DNA of 6,968 nt, taken from CAYQAJ01 sp964415245. GTDB taxonomy: Bacteria; Planctomycetota; Planctomycetia; Pirellulales; Pirellulaceae. The position numbers and the translations under genes are program-made. The DNA is taken from assembly GCA_964415245.1 (NCBI GenBank), contig CAYQAJ010000268.1:1-6968 (forward strand), read 5' to 3'. A model generated the notes under the pieces. That model did not search any database, was not told the DNA's origin, and was given only the letters and a program-made list of their open reading frames with translations. Positions 1 to 6,601 of this stretch are shown piece by piece (the first letter of the stretch is position 1; each line of letters begins with the position of its first letter).

Positions 1-3000
1 AAATTGCGTCCGGCGGGTCCCAGGATGACGGCGCGGCCCCCGGTCATGTATTCGCAGCCGTGGTCGCCGACGCCTTCGACGACGGCCCACGCGCCGCTGT
101 TGCGCACGCAGAACCGCTCGGCGGCGCGTCCGCGGAAAAAGGCGCGGCCCCCGGTGGCGCCGTACAGTACCACGTTACCCACCAACATGTTCTCCTCTGC
201 CACAAAACCGCGGGCGCTCGGCGGGTAGACAATAAGCTGTCCGCCCGACAGCCCCTTGCCGACGTAGTCGTTGGCGTCGCCTTCCAGCTCGAGCGTGACG
301 CCGCGGGCCAGAAACGCGCCGAAGCTTTGCCCCGCCGAGCCGTGGAACTTGATGTGAATGGTGTCGTCGGGCAAACCCTGGTGGCCCCGTTTCTTGCACA
401 GCGTGTGGCTGAGAATCGTGCCCACCGTACGGTTGGTGTTGACGATGGGTAGTTCCAGCCGCACCTTCTTGCCGCTCTCCAGCGCCGGGGCGGCCAGCTC
501 GATCAGCTTGTTGTCGAGCGCGTGATCGAGACCGTGATCCTGCTTCGTCGTGCAGTACACGCTCACCCGCTCGTGCGGCTTGTGCGCGGGAGCGAGGATG
601 GGCGTGAGGTCCAGCCCGTCGGTCTTCCAGTGGCGAATGGCCTCGTCGGCCGCGAGCGCGTCGACGCGGCCGATCATTTCGTTCATTGTGCGGAAGCCCA
701 GCTCGGCCATCACCTCTCGCGCGTGCTCGGCCACCAGGAACAAGTAGTTCATCACGTGCTCGGGCTGGCCGGTGAATTTCTTACGCAGCACGGGGTCTTG
801 CGTGGCGATGCCGACCGGGCAGGTGTTGAGATGGCACTTGCGCATCATGATGCAGCCCAGCGTGATGAGCGGGGCGGTGGAAAAGCCGAACTCCTCGGCT
901 CCCAACAGGGCGGCGATGACCACGTCGCGGCCCGTTTTCAGGCCGCCGTCGGTTTGCAGCACCACGCGGCTGCGCAGATCGTTGAGCACGAGCGTCTGAT
1001 GGGTCTCGGCGATGCCCAGTTCCCAGGGGAGACCGGCGTGCTTGATGCTGGTCAAGGGCGAGGCGCCGGTTCCGCCGGCATCGCCGGAAATGAGAATGTG
1101 GTCGGCGTGCGCCTTGGCGACACCGGCGGCGATGGTACCCACTCCCACTTCCGACACGAGTTTCACGCTGATGCGAGCCGAGGGGTTGGAGTTTTTCAAG
1201 TCGTGAATGAGTTGGGCCAGGTCCTCGATGGAGTAGATGTCGTGGTGCGGCGGGGGACTGATGAGTCCCACGCCGGGCGTCGAGTAGCGGATGGTGGCGA
1301 TGATTTCGTCGACTTTGCGTCCGGGCAGTTCGCCCCCTTCGCCCGGCTTGGCCCCTTGCGCGATTTTGATCTGCAGCTCATCGGCGTTGGTGAGGTAGCC
1401 GATCGTGACGCCGAACCGCCCGGATGCCACCTGCTTGATGGCGGAGCGGCGGGGGTTCATTGCACCATCGGGCAGCGGGGCATATCGCTGGGGGTCTTCG
1501 CCCCCTTCACCGGTGTTGCTCTTGCCTCCCAGGCGGTTCATGGCGATCGCCAGGGATTCGTGCGCCTCGGCCGAGATCGAGCCGAAGCTCATCGCGCCGG
1601 TGCAGAACCGTTTGACGATCTCCGACGCGGGCTCGACCTCTTCGAGCGGGATCGGTCCTCCCGCCGCGCCGGGGCGGATTTTCATCAAGCCGCGGAGCGA
1701 GCAGCGAGTCCGCTCGTCTCGGTCGGTATGCTCGGCGAAACGGCGGTACGCCTCGCGGCTATTGCCTCGAGCGGCGATCTGCAAATCGGCGATTGCCTGG
1801 GGATCCCAGGCGTGGCGCTCTCCCTCGGCCCGCCAGTGGAACTCGCCCATGTTGGGCAGTGCGGCAAGCCGGCCGTTTTCTTGGGCGGGATAGCCCAACG
1901 TGTGGCGGCGAAGCGCCTCGCGAGCAAGCACCTCGAAATCGACGCCCTGCACGCGGCTGGCGGTGCCCGTGAAGCAGCGGTCGATCACTTCGTCCTTCAG
2001 CCCCACGGCCTCGAAAATCTGCGCCCCCTTGTACGACTGCAGCGTCGAGATGCCCATCTTGGCCATCACCTTGAGCATTCCCTTGGCCACGCCCTTGCGA
2101 TAGATGGCCACGACCTTCGCGTCGTCGGAGAATGTTTTGGCATCGAGCAAGTCGTCACGCCGCGCCTGCCACAAAGCCTCCAACGCCAGATACGGATTGA
2201 TGGCGTCGGCGCCATAGCCCACCAGCAGGCAGTGATGGTGCACTTCGCGGGCCTCGCCGGTCTCCAGCACCAGCCCGAGCCGCGTACGCTTGGCCTTGCG
2301 AACGAGGTGATGGTGTACGGCGCCGCAGGACAACAGCGAGCTGAGCGGCACGCGGTCGTGCGCGATCTTGCGATCGGAAAGAACGACGAAGCTGTATCCC
2401 TCGTCGATGGCCGATTCTGCCTCGCGGCAGACGCGATCCAGGGCGTCGGTCATGCCCTTGGCGCCGTGTGCGCGGGGGAAAGTGATGTCGATGGTTTTGG
2501 TCTTCCAACCGCCGAGGTCGAGGTGCTGAATGGCGGCCAGCTCTTCATTGGTGACGATGGGGTGCGGCACCAGCAGCCGGTGCGAGTGCCGCGGCGTAGT
2601 TTGCAACAGGTTGCACTCCGGCCCGATGTAGCACTCCAGCGACATGATGATCTCTTCGCGGATCGAGTCGATGGCCGGGTTGGTCACCTGGGCGAAGAGC
2701 TGCTTGAAGTAGTCGTAAAGCATCCGCGGCTGGTCGCTCAGACAGGCCAGCGCCGAATCGTTGCCCATCGAGCCGACGGGATCGCGCGATTCATGCACCA
2801 GCGGCAGCAGCATGAACTGCATCGTCTCGAGCGTGTAGCCGAAGGCTTGCATCCGAGGAAGCAGCGTTTCGGGGCAGAAGCCGTGCGGCTCCTTACCCGG
2901 GCGCAGGTCCGCAAGCTCCACCCGCTCGTCGCGGAGCCACTGGCCGTACGGCCGACGGGCGGCGAATTCATGCTTGAGCTCGTCGTCGGGGATGAGCCGC

Positions 3001-4286
3001 CCCTGCTCGAAATCGACCAGGAACATCCGCCCCGGTTGCAGCCTCCCCTTGGCCTTCACGATAGCCGGATCGACCGGCAGCACGCCCACCTCGCTGGCCA
3101 TGATCACGCGGTCGTCGTGGGTGAGGTAGTAGCGGCTGGGACGCAGCCCGTTGCGATCAAGCACCGCGCCGATGTAGTGGCCGTCGGTGAAGGCGATGGA
3201 GGCCGGTCCGTCCCACGGCTCCATCAGGCACGAGTGATACTCGTAGAAGGCTCGCTTCTCCTCGGACATGGTTTCGTGTTTCTGCCACGCCTCGGGAATC
3301 ATCATCATGACGGCTTCCTGCAGCGAGCGGCCCGTCATGAGCAGGAATTCGAGCACGTTGTCGAACGTGCCGGAGTCGGAGCAATCGGGCTCGACCACCG
3401 GAAACAGCTTCGGCAGCTCGGCGCCGAACGAGTCGCTGCAGAGGACGCCCTGCCGCGCTTGAATCCAGTTGATGTTACCGCGGAGCGTGTTGATCTCGCC
3501 GATGTGGCACATGAAGCGGTTGGGCTGAGCGCGATCCCAACTGGGAAACGTGTTGGTCGAGAACCGCGAGTGCACCATGGCCAAGTGGCTGGTGTAGTCG
3601 GCGTCGGACAGGTCGGGGAAATAGGGCACAAGCTGGTGCGAGGTGAGCATGCCCTTGTAGATGAGCACCTTGCTCGACAGCGAGCAGAAGTAGAACATCA
3701 GCGATTGAGTCAACCCGCTTTCCTCTCGCAGCATGCGGCTGGCTCGTTTGCGTATCAGGTAGAGCTGCCGCTCGAACGAGTCGCCTTCGAAGCCGTCGGC
3801 GGCGGCGATGATGAGCATCTCGATGTGGGGCGCGCAGGCCCGCGCCGTGGGACCAATGTCCGCTTCGTCCGGGGCGGTGGGCACGAGCCGCCATCCGACG
3901 AGCTTCTGCCCCTGCTCGGCGACAATTTTGCCGACGACCTGCCGGCAATGCTCGCGCTCGCCTTGATCGCGGGGAAGGAACACGACGCCCGCCCCGTATT
4001 TGCCCGGCGAGGGCAGACGGGCGCCGAACTCTTGGTGGGCGACCTTCGCCAGAAACTCGTGCGGCAGGGCGGTGAGGATGCCTGCCCCGTCGCCCGTGTT
4101 GGGCTCGCACCCGCAGGCGCCGCGGTGGAACATGTTCCGCAGCACCTGCTCGGCGTCGAGGAGAATCTGCCGACTGCGGACTCCCTTCACGTGGGCGACA
4201 AAGCCCACGCCGCAGCTATCCTTCTCGTTTGCCGGGTCGTAGAGCCCCTGCCGGGGCGGAAGCCCTACCCTGGGTTGTTCGCTCAT
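1..4286 (-). CDS. gltB: Glutamate synthase large (alpha) subunit, 3' end cut by window edge
   Basis: GltB hydrolyses glutamine and channels the ammonia to 2-oxoglutarate, giving two glutamates; it works in the cytoplasm, normally with the small electron-donating subunit GltD (not in this window). 1428 codons are visible; bacterial GltB is usually about 1480-1550 residues, so roughly 100 are missing. After a short leader, DSCGVGF places the expected N-terminal nucleophile at Cys25, implying removal of 24 residues. Class II glutaminase motifs follow: HRGA (54-57), TGDGAG (64-69), HSRFSTNTFPSW (239-250). The FMN-binding synthase domain has GAMSFGSIS near 896, AKPGEGGE near 980 and SIKHAGLPWELG near 1080. 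The 3Fe-4S ligands are Cys1145, Cys1151 and Cys1156 (C-x5-C-x4-C). The C-terminal beta-helix domain starts near 1240. Oddity: HNGEIN reads HIGEIN (Ile262). The ATG at 4286 is chosen because it has an AGGA seven bases upstream and an in-frame TAG just beyond. Product identity is near certain; full activity is not. Confidence 0.97.
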   Translation of the reverse strand, partial: MSEQPRVGLPPRQGLYDPANEKDSCGVGFVAHVKGVRSRQILLDAEQVLRNMFHRGACGCEPNTGDGAGILTALPHEFLAKVAHQEFGARLPSPGKYGAGVVFLPRDQGEREHCRQVVGKIVAEQGQKLVGWRLVPTAPDEADIGPTARACAPHIEMLIIAAADGFEGDSFERQLYLIRKRASRMLREESGLTQSLMFYFCSLSSKVLIYKGMLTSHQLVPYFPDLSDADYTSHLAMVHSRFSTNTFPSWDRAQPNRFMCHIGEINTLRGNINWIQARQGVLCSDSFGAELPKLFPVVEPDCSDSGTFDNVLEFLLMTGRSLQEAVMMMIPEAWQKHETMSEEKRAFYEYHSCLMEPWDGPASIAFTDGHYIGAVLDRNGLRPSRYYLTHDDRVIMASEVGVLPVDPAIVKAKGRLQPGRMFLVDFEQGRLIPDDELKHEFAARRPYGQWLRDERVELADLRPGKEPHGFCPETLLPRMQAFGYTLETMQFMLLPLVHESRDPVGSMGNDSALACLSDQPRMLYDYFKQLFAQVTNPAIDSIREEIIMSLECYIGPECNLLQTTPRHSHRLLVPHPIVTNEELAAIQHLDLGGWKTKTIDITFPRAHGAKGMTDALDRVCREAESAIDEGYSFVVLSDRKIAHDRVPLSSLLSCGAVHHHLVRKAKRTRLGLVLETGEAREVHHHCLLVGYGADAINPYLALEALWQARRDDLLDAKTFSDDAKVVAIYRKGVAKGMLKVMAKMGISTLQSYKGAQIFEAVGLKDEVIDRCFTGTASRVQGVDFEVLAREALRRHTLGYPAQENGRLAALPNMGEFHWRAEGERHAWDPQAIADLQIAARGNSREAYRRFAEHTDRDERTRCSLRGLMKIRPGAAGGPIPLEEVEPASEIVKRFCTGAMSFGSISAEAHESLAIAMNRLGGKSNTGEGGEDPQRYAPLPDGAMNPRRSAIKQVASGRFGVTIGYLTNADELQIKIAQGAKPGEGGELPGRKVDEIIATIRYSTPGVGLISPPPHHDIYSIEDLAQLIHDLKNSNPSARISVKLVSEVGVGTIAAGVAKAHADHILISGDAGGTGASPLTSIKHAGLPWELGIAETHQTLVLNDLRSRVVLQTDGGLKTGRDVVIAALLGAEEFGFSTAPLITLGCIMMRKCHLNTCPVGIATQDPVLRKKFTGQPEHVMNYLFLVAEHAREVMAELGFRTMNEMIGRVDALAADEAIRHWKTDGLDLTPILAPAHKPHERVSVYCTTKQDHGLDHALDNKLIELAAPALESGKKVRLELPIVNTNRTVGTILSHTLCKKRGHQGLPDDTIHIKFHGSAGQSFGAFLARGVTLELEGDANDYVGKGLSGGQLIVYPPSARGFVAEENMLVGNVVLYGATGGRAFFRGRAAERFCVRNSGAWAVVEGVGDHGCEYMTGGRAVILGPAGRN

Positions 4287-4293
4287 GCGCTGG

Positions 4294-4297
4294 TCCT
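4294..4297 (-). promoter_or_regulatory. Ribosome binding site of gltB
   Basis: AGGA on the minus strand lies seven bases before the gltB ATG, and an in-frame TAG overlaps this region (4296-4298). Together they fix the start at 4286. No comparable site precedes the LysR gene or rplQ, so this is the only recognisable Shine-Dalgarno sequence in the window. Confidence 0.6.
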
Positions 4298-4434
4298 AAC
4301 CGTCCAGATGCTTTTCACCAATCGTCGCCCTGTAGCTTCCCTGGAATCGTGTCTCGTCGTAAGCGTTTTTCGAAAGCCCGAAAAGGCTGCGAAGAGATAG
4401 TATGTTCGTGCCTTTGTAACCGTGAGGGGCGCTA

Positions 4435-5532
4435 CTACGCGTGAGAGACGCGTGCAGTGCGCGCCCTACTCGCAGCGCTCGAAGTGGATGGGGCTGACTC
4501 CGCCGCGGTACGGGAGTGGTCGGCCTTGCTGCCAATTTCTTCGTTCCTACCACCTTCCCGATTGCCTGTTTTGTTGTTGCCGGAGCCATTGCTTCCGCCT
4601 GGCGAGCGCTCGGGCCGCCACGTGCCGTTTCCGCCGCCGGCCGAGGCGTCGCTGGCTTCCTCTTGCAGCAGCTTAATGAAGCGGCGGGCCGTCTTGCCCA
4701 GCTCCTTACCGCGACGGTGAATGATGCCCACCGGCCTGTGCAAGGGAACTCCTTCCAAGGGCCGCGCCACCAGCGTGCCCGCCTGCACTTCATGGAGAAC
4801 TGTCGGCTCGGGCAGCAAACTCACGCCGGCGTCGATCTCAATGGCCCGCTTAATGGTCTCGATATTGTCGAACTCCATGACGACGTGCACGTCGATGCGA
4901 TGCGTGGCCAGCACGCGGTCGATTTCGTGACGGATTTCCAGCTCGCGGTCGAACCCGATGACGTCCACGCCGTCCAATGCCGCAAGGGGCACCGATCGCT
5001 TTGCGGCCAACGGATGCGACGAAGCCGCCACCAGAACCATCGGCTCCTCGCGCCAGGCGATGGCTTTGATCGTTCGCGACGATTTGGGGTAGCTCACCAG
5101 TCCCAGGTCTACCTCGTCGCATTCCACCAACTCGTATACGCGACGGGGATGCTGGTACTGAATGCGGACGTTGGCCTTGGGGTGCTGGCTCATGAACTCT
5201 TGCACCAGGCGATTCATGTGGCTGAGCCCCACGGAATAGATGGAAGCCACGCTCACCCGCCCCGCCACGTCCTCGTGGAACGTGCGGACCTCCTCTTCCA
5301 GGGCGTAGTACCGCTGCACCAGGCGGCGGCAGCCTTCGTAGAACACGTCCCCCTCGGGGGTGAGGACGAAGGGGCGCTTCGACCGGTCGATCAGCCGCGC
5401 TCCCAAAATGTGCTCGAGCTGCTGCACCATCTGGCTGGCGCCCGACTGGGAAATGCCGTTTTCGGCCGCCGCGCGCGAAAAGCTGCGTCGGCCCACTACG
5501 TCGCAGAACACCTTGAGCGACTTGACGTGCAT
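4435..5532 (-). CDS. LysR-family transcriptional regulator with long low-complexity C-terminal tail
   Basis: A 365-residue LysR-type regulator, expected to bind DNA as a dimer or tetramer and respond to a small effector. Residues 1-60 form the winged helix-turn-helix: SFSRAAAENGISQSGASQMV (17-36) spans the helix-turn-helix and the wing runs to FVLTPEGDVFY. A linker helix (about 65-90) leads to a periplasmic-binding-protein-like effector domain from GRVSVASIYSVG (91) to about 290, including DLGLVSYP (142-149) and the C-terminal AGVSLLPEP (235-243). The normal family length is about 290-310. Residues 293-365 are an extra tail rich in Gly, Ser, Asn and Arg with no recognisable fold. The gene ends in tandem TAG TAG stops. 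The ATG at 5532 has no Shine-Dalgarno, and an in-frame TAA seven codons upstream leaves no other start. It lies 148 bases upstream of gltB in the same direction, making glutamate synthase a plausible target by analogy with GltC. The effector and target are inferred, so no gene name is given. Confidence 0.93.
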   Translation of the reverse strand: MHVKSLKVFCDVVGRRSFSRAAAENGISQSGASQMVQQLEHILGARLIDRSKRPFVLTPEGDVFYEGCRRLVQRYYALEEEVRTFHEDVAGRVSVASIYSVGLSHMNRLVQEFMSQHPKANVRIQYQHPRRVYELVECDEVDLGLVSYPKSSRTIKAIAWREEPMVLVAASSHPLAAKRSVPLAALDGVDVIGFDRELEIRHEIDRVLATHRIDVHVVMEFDNIETIKRAIEIDAGVSLLPEPTVLHEVQAGTLVARPLEGVPLHRPVGIIHRRGKELGKTARRFIKLLQEEASDASAGGGNGTWRPERSPGGSNGSGNNKTGNREGGRNEEIGSKADHSRTAAESAPSTSSAASRARTARVSHA

Positions 5533-5580
5533 GGGAGAGGTGAATCTCGATTACGAATTGGAATACAGAAGCGACACTTA

Positions 5581-5595
5581 ATCAATATCGAAGAT
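5581..5595. promoter_or_regulatory. Candidate LysR-type box (ATC-N9-GAT)
   Basis: The sequence ATC, nine bases, GAT fits the T-N11-A dyad typical of LysR-family operators. It lies about 50 bases upstream of the LysR start, over or just after the predicted -10 element and transcription start. That position would suit autorepression, which is common in the family. Such a short dyad can occur by chance; its placement is the main support. Confidence 0.4.
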
Positions 5596-5598
5596 GAT

Positions 5599-5627
5599 AC
5601 AGTAGACATTCGCCGGGAAGGTGTCAA
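5599..5627 (-). promoter_or_regulatory. Sigma-70-like promoter of the LysR gene
   Basis: On the minus strand a perfect TTGACA -35 element (5622-5627) is separated by 17 bases from TACTGT (5599-5604), a partial -10 match. An alternative -10, TATCAT (5594-5599), is a better match but has a 22-base spacer. The predicted start near 5592 gives a leader of about 60 bases. The AT-rich setting and the position directly ahead of the LysR gene support the call. Confidence 0.55.
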
Positions 5628-5638
5628 TCGTCTGACCC

Positions 5639-5683
5639 GGGGATTTCGCGGGGGATTGCGATCCCCCCGTTCGGGTGGGGGAT
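5639..5683. repeat. Competing inverted repeats of GGGGAT / ATCCCC
   Basis: GGGGAT occurs at 5639-5644, and its longer form GGGGGAT at 5650-5656 and 5677-5683. One copy of the complement, ATCCCCC, is at 5661-5667. The middle complement can pair with either flanking GGGGGAT, giving a 7-bp stem with loop TGCG or one with a 9-base loop. Only one hairpin can form at a time. No T-run follows on the minus strand, so a terminator role for rplQ is not supported. Confidence 0.6.
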
Positions 5684-5744
5684 TTGTCGGCGGTGCGTTC
5701 GGAGCGCGCTGGCCGCAAGCGACATGGATCGTACGGGGAGGGGC

Positions 5745-5763
5745 TTGGCGCTGAGGGCGCCAA
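5745..5763. repeat. Small hairpin, 7-bp stem
   Basis: TTGGCGC (5745-5751) and GCGCCAA (5757-5763) are exact inverted repeats with a 5-base loop. The hairpin lies about 140 bases downstream of the rplQ stop and has no adjoining T-run. It could be a transcript-stabilising or Rho-associated structure, but the sequence alone does not decide. Confidence 0.45.
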
Positions 5764-5771
5764 AGTACGGA

Positions 5772-5808
5772 GGTTCGCCGCGAAGCGGAGCGCGTTCACG
5801 GCGAAACC
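5772..5808. repeat. Imperfect inverted repeat GGTTCGCCG / CGGCGAAACC
   Basis: The arms at 5772-5780 and 5799-5808 pair over nine base pairs with one bulged base, around an 18-base loop. The right arm overlaps the first copy of the GCGAAACCGC direct repeat, so these elements form one compound structure. Confidence 0.4.
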
Positions 5809-5830
5809 GCAAGCGACGGTGCGAAACCGC
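5801..5830. repeat. Direct repeat GCGAAACCGC, two copies
   Basis: GCGAAACCGC is present exactly at 5801-5810 and 5821-5830, a 20-base period. The segment next to the first copy, CCGCAAGCGAC (5807-5817), is also repeated exactly at 5713-5723. This nested repetition in a short non-coding gap looks like the remains of a small dispersed repeat rather than coding sequence. Confidence 0.5.
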
Positions 5831-5861
5831 GCTAGGTAGGCGGCGCATTGAGGTCGCGTGT

Positions 5862-5873
5862 CGGCGCGCGCCG
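5862..5873. repeat. 12-bp perfect GC palindrome
   Basis: CGGCGCGCGCCG is fully self-complementary and begins about 30 bases after the rplQ stop codon. As RNA it would fold to a very short stem only. It could also be chance in such GC-rich sequence. Confidence 0.4.
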
Positions 5874-5902
5874 TAGGGAGGTGGAAAGAAGTGAGGCGGC
5901 GG

Positions 5903-6559
5903 CTAAGCGTCTTCTTCGTCGCCCGCGTCGGCCGAGGCGGATGCGGGCTCGGCCTGCTCGGCAGTCTCCTCGCCACTTTCCTCATCTTCGAGTGTATCGT
6001 CGGTGAAGGCCGGCTTCTCGCTCTTCTGAAGCACCCGGTCGTGAACGCCGACCAGCTCGAGGATGGCCCGGGTCCCCGCGTCGCCCAGGCGCGGAGTGGC
6101 CAGACGTAGCACGCGGGTGTAGCCGCCATTGCGGTCGGCAAATCGGGGGGCGATCTCGTTGAATAGCACGCTCACCGCTTGCTTGTCGCCCAACAGGCGG
6201 AGCACGTGGCGGCGGGCAGCGACAGATGGGGCCATGGCGCGATTCCACTGTTGCCACTTGTCGCTGCCGCGCCACTCTTTCCACTCGGCGCTATTGCGAT
6301 TGGCGTCGGTGGCATGGGCGCCGGCATTTTCCTCGTGTATCAGCGAATGGCGGGCCAGGGTGATGCACTTCTCGACAAGCGGGCGAACTTCCTTTGCCTT
6401 TTGCAGCGTGGTGACGACGCGCCCCTTCACCTTGGGGGCGTTGTCGTCGTGCGTTGCATCGCGCTCGGTGAGAAACAGGCTGCTCGCCAGATTCTTGAGC
6501 ATGGCGCTGCGGTGGCTGGAGCTGCGGCCCAGCTTGCGGCCTCGTTTGCGGTGTCGCAT
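5903..6559 (-). CDS. rplQ: 50S ribosomal protein bL17, enlarged form
   Basis: bL17 is a protein of the large ribosomal subunit near the peptide exit tunnel. This one has 218 residues against 127 in Escherichia coli. The core is plain: MRHRKRGRKLGRSSSHRSAM at the start, KAKEVRPLVE (54-63), LFNEIAPRFADRNGGYTR (132-149) and AILELVG (165-171). Compared with the E. coli sequence as remembered, there is an insertion of about 14 residues (about 33-47, with DDNAPKVKGR) and one of about 39 residues (about 72-113) that is rich in tryptophan and charge. Residues 180-218 form an acidic Glu/Asp/Ala tail. The start at 6559 is set by the conserved MRHRK N-terminus; an in-frame ATG at 6622 would add 21 unrelated residues and lies inside a hairpin. 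No Shine-Dalgarno is visible. The gene follows rpoA by 79 bases, the usual order at the end of the alpha operon, so it is probably co-transcribed with it. Confidence 0.97.
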   Translation of the reverse strand: MRHRKRGRKLGRSSSHRSAMLKNLASSLFLTERDATHDDNAPKVKGRVVTTLQKAKEVRPLVEKCITLARHSLIHEENAGAHATDANRNSAEWKEWRGSDKWQQWNRAMAPSVAARRHVLRLLGDKQAVSVLFNEIAPRFADRNGGYTRVLRLATPRLGDAGTRAILELVGVHDRVLQKSEKPAFTDDTLEDEESGEETAEQAEPASASADAGDEEDA

Positions 6560-6601
6560 GGTCGTTGACCGGCGTAATTCAGTTCGGGAATTGTTTTGCC
6601 C

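Larger units (their letters stand above)
5533..5902. other. Non-coding gap between rplQ and the LysR gene
   Basis: This 370-base stretch contains no convincing gene. Open frames crossing it are low-complexity and mostly extend from the opposite strand or register of rplQ or the LysR gene. The part next to the LysR gene (about 5533-5635) is visibly AT-richer than its surroundings and holds that gene's likely promoter. The part next to rplQ (about 5637-5873) is GC-rich and packed with short inverted and direct repeats, listed separately. One of these may help end rplQ transcription, but none is followed by a run of T on the minus strand, so no standard intrinsic terminator can be called. Confidence 0.75.

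Noticed and set aside
4370..4395. Intrinsic terminator after the LysR gene (AGCC/GGCT stem)
   Set aside because: The stem has four Watson-Crick pairs plus a G-U and only three T residues follow, too weak to call.
522..4400. Very long plus-strand open frame as a gene
   Set aside because: It is in exact reverse-complement codon register with gltB, whose product is unmistakable, and its translation shows no recognisable domain.
4397..4419. Promoter for gltB (TTACAA with TACTAT)
   Set aside because: The spacer is only 11 bases; with a 17-base spacer the -35 element does not match.
4287..4434. NtrC/sigma-54 promoter or T-box-like leader for gltB
   Set aside because: A GGCAC is present, but the matching TTGC element at the right spacing is missing, and there is no leader fold I recognise.
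4516..5754. 412-codon plus-strand open frame as a gene
   Set aside because: It mirrors the LysR gene in the same codon register and runs on into the promoter and repeat region without any family motif.
5745..5763. Intrinsic terminator of rplQ
   Set aside because: The stem is good, but no T-run follows on the minus strand and it lies about 140 bases after the stop.
5624..5848. Minus-strand 74-codon frame in the rplQ-LysR gap
   Set aside because: It is built from the repeat block, is rich in Arg, Pro and Ser, and has no start signal or recognisable motif.
6179..6568. Plus-strand frame opposite rplQ
   Set aside because: Same codon register as rplQ on the other strand; hydrophobic, Ala-rich shadow translation.
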